DNA of 64,000 bases from Diphasiastrum complanatum (GCA_029204225.1 CM055101.1:39234444-39298443), one strand, 5' to 3'; positions 1 to 11,618 are shown, counted from the first letter of the stretch. Program-made: numbers and translations. Notes: generated from the sequence alone by a model not told the origin.

Positions 1-1850
1 TTATAGGTACCTGCTATAGGTACCTGCATATGAAAACAATATGCGTATAGATGTGTGCTTTACAACAGGAGAAAAGGTTTCAGTATAGTCGATGCCATAC
101 TTTTGCGAGAAACCTTTTTTGACTAATCTGGCTTTGTATTTTGATACATTGCCATCTGGTCCATACTTGTACTTGTAGACCCAGTTGCACTTGACAGTCT
201 TTTTGTCAACTGGTACTGGTTCAAGAGTCCAGACCTTGTTTTCTTGCATGGAGTGCACCTCTTCCTCCATTGCTTTTATCCATCTGTCCTTATTGGGACT
301 GTTAATAGCTTATTCGCAAGTTTGTGGTTCACCACCGAATCCACAAAACTCTTCTGTTGTAGAAGCTAAGATGTCAGGCACAAATATGACTGGTGCTCTT
401 CTTTGTCTAGCAGATCTCCTTGGAGATAATACAGGCTCATTAATTGCCTTGCCCTTGTCCTGTCTGCCAACAACAGGACCTCAGTGTATCGCAGGTGTGC
501 TGGGTACTCCCGATATGTCGGTCTGCTCGTCATCCAAACTATCATTCAGTCCGTTTGGAATTTGAACATCTTCATCTAGATGCTCAAGGTCCACTCCTCT
601 GTCGGTGTGGGCAGGTCATAATACTGCTTGCTAAGAACTTCGTAGCTGATTGGATTTTTGTCAGCAATGGTTCTTGCCTTGTCAAATCTGACGTCTCTGA
701 CAATCTTTAATTCATTGGTTTGGGACATGTATATTCTGTAGTAAGAAGATTGTACATCATACCCAACCAAGAATCCTTGCTCCACCTTTTCGTCTAGCTT
801 TTTTCTCTTCTTATCAGGTATGTGTGAATATGCTACACATCCGAATATCCAAACATGAGCCAATTTTGGCTTGTTTCTCCACCATACCTCATGTGGGGTA
901 GTGTGAGGAATGCCTGATTTGCATGTCTTGTTCTACAGGTAGGCGGCTGTAGCTACTACTTCAGCCCATAGTGGTCTTGATGCCTTTGAGTAGGCCATCA
1001 TGCACCTTGCTGCTTCCATGCGGGTTCTGTTCTTCCTCTTAGCTACACCATTATGTTGTGGTGTATATGCGGCAGTCTTCTTGTGAAGAATTTATCGACT
1101 TTTATAGAAGTTGATAAACTGGTTGGAGATGTATTCTCCTCCTCTATTAGTTCTGATCTGCTTGACTTTCTTCTATGTCCACTTCTTAGCCCAATTATTA
1201 CTTTCTAAACTTATCAAGAGCTTCCGATTTGTTGTGGATGAAGTAGACAACAACAAACTGTAGTCATCGATGAATGTGATGTAGTATCTTGAACCTCCTA
1301 TAGAGAGCACATCAAAAGGTCTACAGATGTCAGAGTGTATAAACTCCAGAAGCTTTGTCACTCTGAAGGAATCCCTGGTGAAGGGTGTTCGTAACATCTT
1401 GCCTTTGTTGCATGCATCACAGGGTGTAAGACTTGCATTCTTTATGCTCATTCCTATGAATGCATCGTGATGGCTTGCTTTGTATAGCACCATCGGGTTC
1501 AAGTGAAATAATCTCTTGTGTCACAGAACATCCATTGACTCATGGGCTTGATGGGCTTGCTCCGTTGGTAGGCATACTTTCAGGTGATACATGTTGCCTC
1601 TTTGTCTGCCTTATGTGATGAGTGTTCTGGTGCTGGCATCAATCACATTGCATGTCTCATTTGTAAATGTTACATGCATGCCTACATCGGTTATATTTGC
1701 AACTGATAACAGATCCCTTTGTAGTGTAGGTACGTACAGGACGTCATCGAGTTTTCTATTTTTGTCGTTGGTGTTGAGCCACAGCACGTCAGTTTTGCTC
1801 ACTTCATGTCGCCATCCATTTCCTAGAATGATATATATGGAGGAATCGAT
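1..1850 (-). pseudogene. Copia gag-pol remnant (protease end, integrase, start of RT)
   Basis: Read right to left, the pieces follow Ty1/copia order. 1611-1802 gives the post-protease segment (LWLNTND, VLYVPTLQRDLLSVA). 1173-1502 gives the zinc part of integrase (CDACNKGK) and the start of the catalytic core (FIHSDICRPF, ITFIDDYS). About 930-1150 matches the integrase core near the final Glu, but without an open frame. 576-863 is the integrase C-terminal part (FGCVAYSHIPDKKRKKLDEK). 1-270 is the start of reverse transcriptase ([23 protein letters not shown]). Stops and frame changes separate the pieces, so no functional protein is possible. It is of the same lineage as the element at 2989-9592, and the window edge cuts it. 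Confidence 0.85.
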
Positions 1851-2530
1851 TTGTCGAAAGTCAGTAGATAATGTTTTGTAATAGCAAAAGTATATCTACT
1901 GTAAGCAACCGTCATTCAAAGATTCAGAGATTGCACAATATGCATTGAAAAAAACAAAAACTACAACTCTTTTATTATCATAACAGAGTTTACAATGTAA
2001 TCCTTTGTGTGAGTTGTCTGTTTCCAGATCAGCATGTCGGCGCAAGAGAGATGTTCTCTGTCATGAATAGAAACTAGCTACTGCTAATTTTTCTATGTGT
2101 ATGTGACAATGTGTGTGTTTGCTGCTACAAGACTATCACTCATCGTCTATCATCAAAAATCTGCTATCATTCTCGTTGATCCCATATATAGAGGAATAGA
2201 GAAATGATTAGTTTAAGCCATGTCATCAAAAGAACTACATAAGATTTAATCCTAACAATTTTTGAAATAGTCTGTGGAGTTCGTTTCTCCATGTAGGTAC
2301 TTCTTTGATCTTCATTGTACTTGGATCGTGAGGGTCCGCTATTTTTGTGAGCTGCCTTTGCAGCCATCAAGGCTCCTTCGATTGTTCGCTCACCTCGTAG
2401 GTGACTGCTCGATGTGTCGGCCTGTTCCAATATATCGCTCACTTCGAAATTTCACAAAAAAAGGCAAAAAATGTGAAGGTCTTCACAAAACTAAGTTAAA
2501 ATAGGCTCCTTGTCGGCTTTTTCAAGAATT
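1851..2530. other. Unassigned spacer
   Basis: No gene is recognised. A 91-codon frame on the minus strand (2167-2442) is rich in charged residues, resembles nothing I know, and may be gag leftovers from the copia remnant to its left. The segment near 2455-2515 shares short stretches with 42235-42295 (around AAAAAATGTGAAGGTCT), hinting at a shared repeat. Confidence 0.4.
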
Positions 2531-2988
2531 TGTGAAAAACGTGAACTGTGCGACAAATAGTTCAAATATGTAGACTGTGCGAAAACTAGTTCAAAAACTG
2601 CAGAAGTCTAAAATGCAAGGAAAAATACTAGAGCTTTAAAAGTAGAAACTTAAGATTTCTTCACTTAGATTGATTTGCTAGAATTCTACACATCAAATCT
2701 AGCTATTTTGCACCTAGAATGGCAATTGCCTTTGAACACCACAATCAAACTAGCATTTATTGATCCTCATGACCTCTCACACATGTAGATAGTATGGTAC
2801 TGTTATCAAGTTCAGATCAATTCATTAAACACAAAATTCCATACATTCATCAAGCATGAATTCTACTTGCAAGAGCAAAATTGCCAAATTCACAATCAAT
2901 CTTGATTTCCAAAAAAGCTCCAAATCCATATCAAGCGAGCTCAAATTTGAGATCAAGCCTTAGTGCCCTTAGGGCAGATCCTAACTGC
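2531..2988 (-). repeat. Distal part of the 3' LTR of copia element 3
   Basis: The plus strand starts TGTGAAAAAC, the complement of the TTTTTCACA end used by the related intact LTR. Inside, a stretch near 2700-2770 (CCTAGAATG, then ATCAAA and TAGCATTTAT) resembles the complement of 18390-18450. It ends exactly where copia element 2 begins. Confidence 0.5.
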
Positions 2989-4254
2989 TGATGCAAAAAA
3001 TAGACTCAGAAAATGCAAATTCCAACTAGAACTCTGGTGACAAACTGATAAAAATCTCAAACGCCCGCAAACAGTTTTCCGAAACTTGAATTATTTCTGT
3101 TCGAGAATAATTTGTGTTGGATCAATCAGGCTCTATAACACAACAAAACGAAACGAGGCGAAATATAGACGAAAAAAAAAACGAAACGAAATGAAGCAAA
3201 ACGTAAATGAGCCCTGACATTGATTCATGCTGGAAGCATGGAGATCATGAAACGAAACAAAATGAAACAAAAGAGTTCACGACAAGACCAATCAGGCTCT
3301 GCAACGAGACGATACGAAACACGACAAAACAAAAAGAAACAAAATTAAACTTAAGTGAGCTCTGAAATTGATTTACCCTTATAGCCAAGTGATCGCGAAG
3401 CGAAGCAAAGCAAAATGAAACAAAACACGAAGTGAAAGGATTCGCAAACAAGATCGGTTCGTCAGAAATTCGGATATGATTGCTGGTCACTGTCGGCTAT
3501 ATCATTCCTACAATCCTACAGAGTATAGACAAACACTGCTGATCTACGTTAACAGATTAATATAGCATTCAACGAAATCAAACCAATGTGCAGAATTAAA
3601 TAAACAACTGAATCAGATACACGAATTGTAACAGACAAATTTTCATTCAAGATCATACAATCATACAAAATAATATGTGCACAACAGCTACAATATTATC
3701 TATTGATCTTCTGATTTTTCAAGCACTGCATGATAGATCCACACAGTGCATTGGCGTGAGAAAAATACAGTTTTCTCACGAATCGTGTCCTTACTAGCGG
3801 ACTTCTGGATTTATAAATCCTCTACAAAATTGTCTCGCACACAAGCAGACTTGTATTATGTATTTTTCGTCTTCTGACTTCTTGTCTTGCTTACAGTATT
3901 ATGCATCAAACAGAAAGTATATAGTTCACGAACTTTTTTGTGTCGCATCGTGTAACTTCCAAATTAGAAAGATTAAACATCTACAACTAATCGTGAATTA
4001 CAAGAGTGGCAGATTAGCCACGATCTAGAGTACTTCTGCTGATGTCATGATATCAGATCAAATATTTGTACCACTTGGTACTTGGCTGATCTTCTTGGCC
4101 ATTCGTGGAGCAAGAGTGATTTTGTGTCATGAAACAATTTTCAGTCGTGTGTCACAAAATTGTTCGCGAACAATTTCATTTCTTGTGTCTTTTTTGTCAA
4201 AATTAGAGTGGAGAGCTAGCAAGGCTTTGGCACTAGAAACATTTTGTTTTTTCA
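2989..4254 (-). repeat. 3' LTR of copia element 2
   Basis: It matches 8530-9592 along its length (for example the shared starts GATGCAAAAAA / GATGCGAAAAA and the shared ends GCTAGCAAGGCTTTGGCACTAGA). It contains loosely repeated CGAAA-type pentamers at 3140-3440 and a perfect 20-base palindrome at 4157-4176 centred on TTCGCGAA. Confidence 0.85.
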
Positions 4255-4264
4255 TCTTCCTCTC
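4255..4264 (-). other. Polypurine tract of copia element 2
   Basis: The minus-strand sequence GAGAGGAAGA lies directly against the start of the 3' LTR (TGAAAAAAC), where plus-strand DNA priming occurs in this class of element. Confidence 0.7.
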
Positions 4265-4330
4265 AAAGCATGATAGCTTGATGACTCCAAGACTGCTCCT
4301 CTGTCTCTCGAATAGACCTTTGTGAAAATG

Positions 4331-5960
4331 TCAACTACCATCTCCTTCATCCTTCGTTCCAATGAAGGTAGTCTGCAACATCTTCTTCCCAATCAGATCC
4401 CTTATCAAGTGGTACTTGATCGTAGTGTGTTTCGTCCTTGAGTGAAATACAGGATCTTTTGTCAAATGTATTGCAGATGTGTTGTCCATCTGTAAAACCA
4501 GAGGTTCATTCCTCGTTTTGCCCAATTCGTCAAGGAATTGTTTGAGCCAAATTATTTCGTTGGCCATCTTTGTTAATGCAACGTACTCTACTTCGCAAGA
4601 TGACTGAGCTATAATGGTATGCTTCTTGCTGACCCAAAGAATTGTTGCACTTGACGCGATGGTGCATCCTCCTAAGACACTTTTACAGTTGTCCTTGAAA
4701 GATGCCCAACTAGCATCACTGTAGGAAAGCATCTAGAACCCTGCATCACGACAATAACACAAACCAGAATCTTTTGTTAATTGAAGATATTGCAAAATTC
4801 GTTTTGCAATCTTCCAATGTGTTGAGCCTGGATTCGTGCAGAATTGGCTCATCCTAAACACAACATAAGCAATGTCAAGGTGTGTGTTATCTGCAAGGTA
4901 CATCAATGATCCAATCGGTTTTCTGTATAGTGTGAACTGCATCAATTTTCTCTCTTCTTCAGTCCTCGAACAATTTTCGTTCGTCAGTACTGTTCCTGCA
5001 AGCATTGGAGTATTTGCTCCCTTGCAATTCAGCATCCCAAAATCTTCTAGGATTTTTTGGGTGTATCTGGACTGATGAAGGTACAACTTACCTCCCTCAT
5101 AGTCCCTCTCAATCTGCAAGCCAAGGTAACACCTAGCTTCTCCCAGATCTACAATCTCAAAATGTTTTGAGATATCATTATTTACTTCAGCAATCAGCTT
5201 CTCACTCTTGCAGAGTATCAGAATGTCGTCCACATACATAGCCACAATGATGATCTTCCCATCTGTAATTCTCACATACACATTGGAATCAACCATCAGT
5301 GGCTTGAATCCCAAGGATTTCAAGACTTGATCTTTCTTCTTGTGCCATTGTCGAGTTGACTGCTTCAGACCGTAGATGCTCCTATGCATTCTGCATGCAT
5401 GATTAGGAAGTGAATTTGAGACATATTCTGGGGGCTGATCCATGTAGACCTCTTCATCTAACTCACCATGCAAGAAGATTGTCTTATTGTCCACAATGTG
5501 AATCCTGAGGTCATAAGCAGTTGCATATGCAAATAGTAAATGTAGGGACGAATGTTTCACAATATGAGAGAAGATCTCAGAATAGTCAATACCATAACTC
5601 TGAGAAAATCCCTTTGCGACAAGTCTTGTCTTATATTTCGAGACATCTCCATCTGGTCCATACTTTGGCTTGTATACTCATTTGCATTTTACATCCTTTC
5701 ACTTATCTGGTAATGGCTGCAACGTCCATACCTGGTTCTTCCTCATGGATTCCATTTCTTCATTCATGGCTTCGATCCATTTGTCCTTCTCTGGACATTC
5801 AATTGCTTTCTCAAATGTCTGTGGTTCACCACTGAATCCATAGAACTCTTCTGATGTAAAAGCAGAGCTGTCTGACACATATCTTGTTGACCTTCTAGGA
5901 GATCCTCCTGAAAATGCAATGCCTTTGTCTTTGTCTGCTCTGCTAGGTCCGAAACCATCT
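4331..5960 (-). pseudogene. Copia reverse transcriptase and RNase H (element 2)
   Basis: 5764-5958 holds the linker and start of RT. 4733-5560 carries the RT body with HGELDEEVYMDQPPEYV, IYGLKQSTRQWHKK and the catalytic YVDDILILCKS. 4331-4732 carries the RNase H domain (YSDASWASFKDN, SSCEVEYVALTKMANEIIWL, HSRTKHTTIKYHLIRDLI). A stop separates RT from RNase H, and more breaks lie near 5560-5760. Together these would copy the element RNA into DNA inside virus-like particles. In this copy the parts cannot be joined in one frame. Confidence 0.85.
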
Positions 5961-6037
5961 CTATTTACATGTACTGTAGTAGAAGGCTGCTTCTCAAATC
6001 TTTCGTCTTCTAATTCGTCACTCGAATGCGAAGCGAC

Positions 6038-6830
6038 TCAAAAATCTTTGTCTTCATGTTCGTCTTCTGCCCCCTCTGTTACAGTTGGCAGATCATAGTA
6101 CTGTCTTTCAAGAACTTCATAGCTGACAAGATCATTGTTGGCCATTATTCTGCTCTCATCAAATCTGACATCTCTAACTGTCTTCACAGTGTCCGTCTCT
6201 GGCATGTAGACTTTGTAGTATGACAATTTATTGTCATATCCTACAAGATATCCCTGTTCAGCTTTCTCATCAAGCTTCTTTCGAAGCTTATCAAGAATAT
6301 GTGCATAAGCTGCACAGCCAAAGATTCTGATGTGAATCAGATTGGGTTTTCTACCCCACCATAATTCGTGTGGTGTCATGTGAGGGATGCCAGACTTTCA
6401 TGTCCTGTTCTGAATGTATGCAGCTGTAGCTACTGCTTCAGCCCACAGTACTCTTGGAGCTTTTGAGTAGGCCATCATGCATCTAGCAGCTTCCATCAGA
6501 GTTCTATTCTTTTTTTTTGCAACACCGTTGTGCTGCAGTGTGTAAGATGCAGTCCTTCTGTGAATGATACCACGATCATTGCAGAAGTCAGTGAAGTGAT
6601 TCAAGATGTATTTTCCACCTCGATCTATTCTGATCTGCTTCACTTTGTGGTCCAATTCACATACTTTGTAAATTTGTCAAATGCTTTATTCTAAATAAAA
6701 TACACTCTGGCAAATTTACTGTAATCATCAATAAAGGTAATGTAATATTTTGAGCCTCCTACTGAGATCACATTGAAAGGCCCACAAATGTCAGAATGCA
6801 TTAACTCCAGAATCTTGGTCGTTCTCTAGG
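6038..6830 (-). pseudogene. Copia integrase (element 2)
   Basis: 6398-6655 holds the later half of the catalytic core (IDRGGKYILNHFTDFCNDRG, then NGVAKKKNRTLMEAARCMM). The usual ER pair after NGVA is replaced by KK, so the catalytic Glu is lost. 6038-6379 is the C-terminal part (MTPHELWWGRKPNLIHIRIFG). 6656-6830 still encodes core-like sequence, but only with stops. It would insert cDNA into the chromosome if intact. Confidence 0.8.
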
Positions 6831-7470
6831 AGTCCTTGACAAATGGAGTGCGTGACATCTTACCCTTCAGACATGCATCACAGGTCGTCGAACTATTCAC
6901 ATTCGAGATGCTCACTCCTATGATTTCTCCATGATGGCTTGCTTGGTATAGTGTCATTGAATTCATATGGCATAGTCTCCTATGCCATAGAGTGTCTGGT
7001 GAATCATCATGAGTTTGATGCACTTGATTTGTAGGCAGACGTACCTTTAGGTGATACAGATTTTTTTTTCTTATGCCTTGAGTGATCAGAGTATTGGTAC
7101 TTGCATCAACAACATTGCATGCTTCGTCTGAGAGCATCACACGCATCCCTGCATCAACTATTCTTGCCACAAATAGCAAGTCCTGCTGTAGTGTAGGCAC
7201 AACTTCGAGTCGTCTGTCTCTACCATTCGTGTTGAGCCACAGTGGACCAATACCGTTTACTTGGTGTTTGGATCCATCCCCAAGAACAATGAATCTTGAT
7301 GGATCTACACTGTGAAAATCAGACATGATTTGTCTTGACGTAACGAAGTGTGAGATAGCTTCTGAGTCTAGGATTACCTCCTGTGTGTCAGGTGGTGACA
7401 CTGCACACACGTCTGCACAGATGTAGGTGGTCGAATTACCATGATTCGATCTTTCTTCGTCCATTTTTGT
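6826..7470 (-). pseudogene. Copia protease and pre-integrase segment (element 2)
   Basis: Residues near the start read VILDSEAISHFVTS, which aligns with the aspartic protease active site LDSGATSHF. The essential Gly after Asp-Ser is a Glu here, so the protease is probably inactive. It continues through VVPTLQQDLLFVA to the zinc segment LWHRRLCHMNSMTL...CDACLKGKMSRTPF of integrase, ending in a stop near 6826. Confidence 0.8.
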
Positions 7471-7559
7471 GCTCTCTGGCTCCTCGACATAGGACGAACT
7501 ATTGTTGTTCTCCTGTCTGCTTTATGTTGATTTGTTTCTTGGGTTCAGGCGGCAGTCCA

Positions 7560-8436
7560 TGGTTGCATGACCCTTCTTGTGGCAGTGGATACACTCAAAG
7601 TTTGGATTGAGCCAACACGAATCGACTGTGTGCCCTTCACGTTTGCATCTCATGCAGGTCTTCTTGTCTCCACTTTGCTATTTTGATCTCTCTTTGTTCT
7701 TCCATTTGCCTTTGCTAGTTCCTTCTGCTTGTTGATCATGATCCTGCTAATTTTGATCTGACTCCCTCTTAGGCTTGAGTTTTTTCTTTGTCTTTTCTTT
7801 GTTGTCGTAGAGGGCTTGGTCAAAAGCATCCTTGTGATCAAGGTGCTCTCGAGCCTCGACTTCCTCTCGAATCTTGACAATCGCCTTTTCGAGTGTCATT
7901 GTAGGATCCTTTGCAAGCAGAGTTCTAGTTGTCTGGAAGGATCTAGATAAGGCTCTCAATAGATAAGTGAGCTGCTTCTCTGTTGACATTGCATTTTCTG
8001 CTCCAGAATTGAAAGGAATAGATCCTTTATCTTCCTTACAAAAGAAGTGAGGTCTTTGCCATCCCACTGCAGGTTTGTCAGTTGATCTTCGAGCATCATT
8101 ATTTGACTGCGTGATTTCGTTTGAAATCTCATGAGTAGTGTATCCCACATCTCCTTTGCCTTGGAGAGTGTAGTCAGGTCAAGTGTGAGGCTATCCTCGA
8201 TGGAATGATAGCAAGGCTACTGCCTTTTCATTCTTCTCTCTCCATTCGCATAGCTCCTTGCCTGTTGTTATAGGCATCTCCTTGATGTCATCTACCCAGG
8301 GAAATAATCCTTCACCCCTTAGTATTAGCGAGGTCTTTACCTTCCATGCTAGGAAAGATTCTGATGAATCCAGAACTGTACGGATCTTAGATTGTATGCT
8401 GCTGATTGAAGCCATTGCTTCTAAATTCGTGTTCAC
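7560..8436 (-). pseudogene. Copia gag with two zinc knuckles (element 2)
   Basis: It begins at 8436 (MNTNLEAMASISSIQSK), close to the primer site. The first frame runs to 8191, and 7747-8148 carries the capsid part (LTYLLRALSRSFQTTRTLL, AIVKIREEVEAREHL). Downstream at about 7565-7650 the minus strand encodes two CX2CX4HX4C knuckles in a row, CMRCKREGHTVDSC and CIHCHKKGHATMDC. Most copia gags have one knuckle. Frame changes lie near 8150-8190 and 7680. Confidence 0.75.
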
Positions 8437-8515
8437 TTGTTGATGATTGTTTGTTTAAATGCTTAGCCCCTTGAATTTGATAGTTTTTTTGGCTATGTCA
8501 GACTATGACAAGGTA

Positions 8516-8528
8516 GGCTTTGATACCA
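8516..8528 (-). other. Primer binding site of copia element 2
   Basis: The minus strand reads TGGTATCAAAGCC, one base from TGGTATCAGAGCC, the complement of the plant initiator tRNA-Met 3' end. One base separates it from the 5' LTR. Confidence 0.85.
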
Positions 8529-8529
8529 T

Positions 8530-9592
8530 TGATGCGAAAAATGCACTAAAAAAATGCAAATTCCAGCTAGAACTTTGGTGACAAGCTGATAAAAATCTTG
8601 AACGATTCACGAACAATTTTGCGAAACTCGAATTATTTATGTTTGAGAATAATTCGTGCTGTAATACAATGAAACAAAATGAGACAAAACCTAGATGAAA
8701 GCGAAATGAAACGAAGCGAAACTTAAACAAACTCTGACATTGATTTATGCTTGAGGCGTAGAGATCGCAAAACGAAACAAAATGAAGCAAAAGAGTTTGC
8801 GACAGGATCAATCAGGCTCTGTAATGAGACGAGACGAAACAAAATGAAACGAAATGAAACTTAAGTGAGCTCTAAAATTGATTTACCCTTATAGCCAAGC
8901 GATCGCGAAGCGAAACACAAAGCGAAAGGATTTGCGAACAAAATTAGTTCATCAGAAATCTAGATATGATTGGTGGTCACTACCGGCTATATCATTCCTG
9001 CAATCCTTCAGAGTGTAGACAAACACTGCTGATCTACGTTAATAGATTAATATAGCATTTAACAAAATCAAACTAGTGTGCAAAATTAAATAAACAAGTG
9101 AATCAGATACATGAATTGTAGCAGACATATTTTCATTCAAGATCATACAATGATATAGAATAAGATGTGCACAACAACTACAATATTATCTCTTGATCTT
9201 CTGATTTTTCAAACACTACATTGGTGTGAGAGAAATACAGTTCTCTCATGAATCGTGTCTCGCTTACTAGCGGACTTCGTGTCGCGTCGTGTAACTTCCA
9301 GATTAGAAAGATTAAACATCTATAACTAATCAGAATTACAAGAGTGGCAGATTAGCCACGACCTAGAGTACTTTTGCTGATGTCATGATATCAGATCAAA
9401 TATTTGTACCCCTTGGTACTTGGCTGATCTTCTTGGCCGTTCGTGGAGCAAGAATGATTTTGTGTTGCAAAACAATTTTGTGTTGTGTGTCGCGAAATTG
9501 TTCGCAAACCATTTCGTTTATTGTCTCTTTTCTGTCAAAATCAGAGTGGAGAGCTAGCAAGGCTTTGGCACTAGACACATTTGGTTTCTTCA
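8530..9592 (-). repeat. 5' LTR of copia element 2
   Basis: Partner of 2989-4254 and about 200 bp shorter through indels. The palindrome seen at 4157-4176 is degraded here (9495-9514), and CGAAA-like repeats occupy 8660-8860. Confidence 0.85.
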
Positions 9593-9597
9593 ACTGT

Positions 9598-9865
9598 AGC
9601 AATTAATGCCTCAGATCAAGAAAATTAGACTCAAGGATGCCTCGAGTTCAGGTGGCTCATCTTGGGAGGTGGCCAACCTCATCCAAATTCCTATAATCTA
9701 GGACCATGATTTGTGGCCTTGTCATGAGCACATTTAATGGCCATGAATGCTGACTTGATTTATCATAATACACTCTTAATTATGTATGCATGTGGGAAAC
9801 ACTTGGCTATCCACCATGAAGCCATGTGGCATTGATCTAGGTGCTAGGTTTTTAACATTTTCACA
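9598..9865 (-). repeat. Proximal part of the 3' LTR of copia element 3
   Basis: In minus sense it starts TGTGAAAATG directly after AAAGGAG, the same LTR/polypurine arrangement as the intact element (GAGGGAG then TGTGAAAATTG at 23641-23658). It is cut at 9593-9597 by the target duplication of element 2. Confidence 0.6.
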
Positions 9866-9919
9866 CTCCTTTAAAAACTAGTCACTAGAATCTAACTTGG
9901 ATTTGCTAATGACTCCAAA

Positions 9920-11340
9920 GTTGATCTAAACTTTAAAAAATGATGCTTTTAGTAATTTTTTGGTAAGAATATCATCCACACAAATTGATCTATCCACATG
10001 CTCCAACTTGATCTCCTTTGCTTGCACCTTTTTTCTCACAAAATGATGAGCAACTTCTATGTGCTTGCTCTTAGCATGGAAGATTGGATTTGCTGCAAGC
10101 CTTTGAGCTGATTTGTTGTCACACTTGATGAGAGGGATGTCTTCATATCTGATCACTTTAAGCTCCACCAATAGCCTTGTGATCCACAAGATCTCCTTTG
10201 TAGTGGATGTGACTGCCTTCTACTTGGCCTCGATTGAAGAGAGATGCACGGTCCTTTGTTTCTTTGAGAGCCATGAAATGAGTCCATATGCAATGAATAT
10301 TGCATGTGAACTTATTGATTTCCTATCCACCTTGTCTCTAACAGAATCTAAATATGAAAAACCAAGCAAATCAACGTGATCACCCCTATACAATATGCCA
10401 AAATCAAGTATGTTAGAAATGTATCTAACCACTCTTTTGGCTAGCTTCCAATGGTGAATCGATGAATCTTGCATAAATTGGCTTAATCTATTGATACTAT
10501 AGCTTAGATCTAGTCTAGATATGGTAAACAAAGCAATGAGCCTATGAGACACCTATATAGAGTGAGGTCCTTGAAGGATCTTTCATCATCTCTACACGGA
10601 TCTCTTACATGGTGCTTCATGGGAGTTTCTACTTTTTTGCACATATCCAAATTGAATTTTTTAAGAATTGAAGTAGCATACTCGGATTGACATATGAAGC
10701 TATATTTGCAAGATCTAACTACCTCAATACCCAAAATATAGGGTCCTAGATCTTGCGTTCTAAATTCCCTACACAATGCCATCTTGGTTTCATCAATTAG
10801 ATCAACATTGTTTCCACAAAAAATGATATCATTTACATACAATGAGAGAATAACTATATCACCATCATGAAACTTAAAGTACAATGAGGGATCTGATCTA
10901 CTTAGAGTGAATCCAAGTGAGATAAGGAAGGAATTTAGTCAAGCATGCCATGACCTTGGTGCTTTTCTTAAGTAGGCAACCTTTGTCTTCAGATCCAAGT
11001 TGGATGAGGCCCTTGGATTGGTCCATATAAATGTCCTCCTCAAGATAGCCATACAAGAAAGCACTAGACACATCCATTTAAAAAATCATCCAATTGAAGT
11101 GTGAAGATAAAGCAATCAAGATTCTATTGGTAATCATCTTGGCCATGGGTGCAAAGGTCTCTTCATAGTCCAAACCTTTGATTTGTGCTAAGTATTTTGC
11201 AGCCTTAAGCTTGTTGATTGATCCATCTTAATTGTATTTGGTTCTAAACATTCATCTACAGCCAATTGTTTTCTTGTTAGATAGGAAGATCTACCAATTG
11301 CCAAGTATGATTTTCAATCAATGCATTGTCGATTCTAATG
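9920..11340 (-). pseudogene. Copia reverse transcriptase and RNase H (element 3)
   Basis: 9926-10189 is the RNase H end (CDNKSAQRLAANPIFHAKSK, HIEVAHHFVRKKVQAKEI). 10220-10552 is its front half, and 10510-10884 is RT with the catalytic box altered to YVNDIIF. RT continues in broken frames to about 11330 (the region around the fingers and palm). It is closest to the intact copia at 19714-23652, which has CDNLSAQSLASNPVFHARSK. It is truncated at its 5' side and non-functional. Confidence 0.85.
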
Positions 11341-11349
11341 TCTACTTTA

Positions 11350-11618
11350 AGTTAGTGCATCACTCTGTATGTTGACGACACACTGCTTTTTATCAATAGT
11401 GTTGATCTAATAAAAGATGCTATTCTCAGAATTTGACATGACAGATATGGATGAAGCTCACTATTATCCCAGAATTCAGATTCACATAGACAAAGAGAAG
11501 AGGTTGATTTACATTACTCAACAGAGGTATATTCATAATACACTCATCAATTATAATATGATGAATTGCAAGTTAGCTCACTCACCAATGGACCCAGACC
11601 TAACAATAAGTATGATCA
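11350..11618 (+). pseudogene. Copia RT scrap
   Basis: It encodes the RT palm around the catalytic box (LYVDDTLLF), then after one frame change EFDMTDMDEAHYYPRIQIHI and ITQQRYIHNTLINYN. The closest relative in the window is the minus-strand copy at 62829-63644 (EFDMTDLGEAHFCLGIQIHK). It is abruptly ended by the LTR element at 11619. Confidence 0.8.

Larger units (their letters stand above)
2989..9592 (-). mobile_element. Copia element 2, two LTRs, degenerate coding region
   Basis: A complete LTR retrotransposon in minus orientation: 5' LTR 8530-9592, primer site 8516-8528, gag-pol 8436 to 4331, polypurine tract 4255-4264, 3' LTR 2989-4254. Both LTRs have TG...CA ends in element sense. The flanking five bases are ACTGC (2984-2988) and ACTGT (9593-9597), a target duplication with one difference. 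The coding region has many stops and frame changes, and the LTRs differ by substitutions and about 200 bp of indels, so the insertion is old and dead. It sits inside the LTR of copia element 3. Confidence 0.85.
2531..11340 (-). mobile_element. Copia element 3, interrupted in its 3' LTR by copia element 2
   Basis: The outer element of a nest. Its polymerase lies at 9920-11340 and its 3' LTR begins at 9865 (minus sense TGTGAAAATG, preceded by the purine run AAAGGAG). That LTR is broken after position 9598 and resumes at 2988, ending at 2531 where plus-strand TGTGAAAAAC gives the expected CA end on the minus strand. The two parts total about 726 bp, close to the 655-bp LTR of the related intact element at 17887. 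The 5' side is truncated at about 11340, where an unrelated copia scrap in the opposite orientation begins. Confidence 0.65.

Noticed and set aside
2167-2442. A small host gene on the minus strand
   Set aside because: No start context, motif or homology I recognise, and it lies between retroelement remnants.
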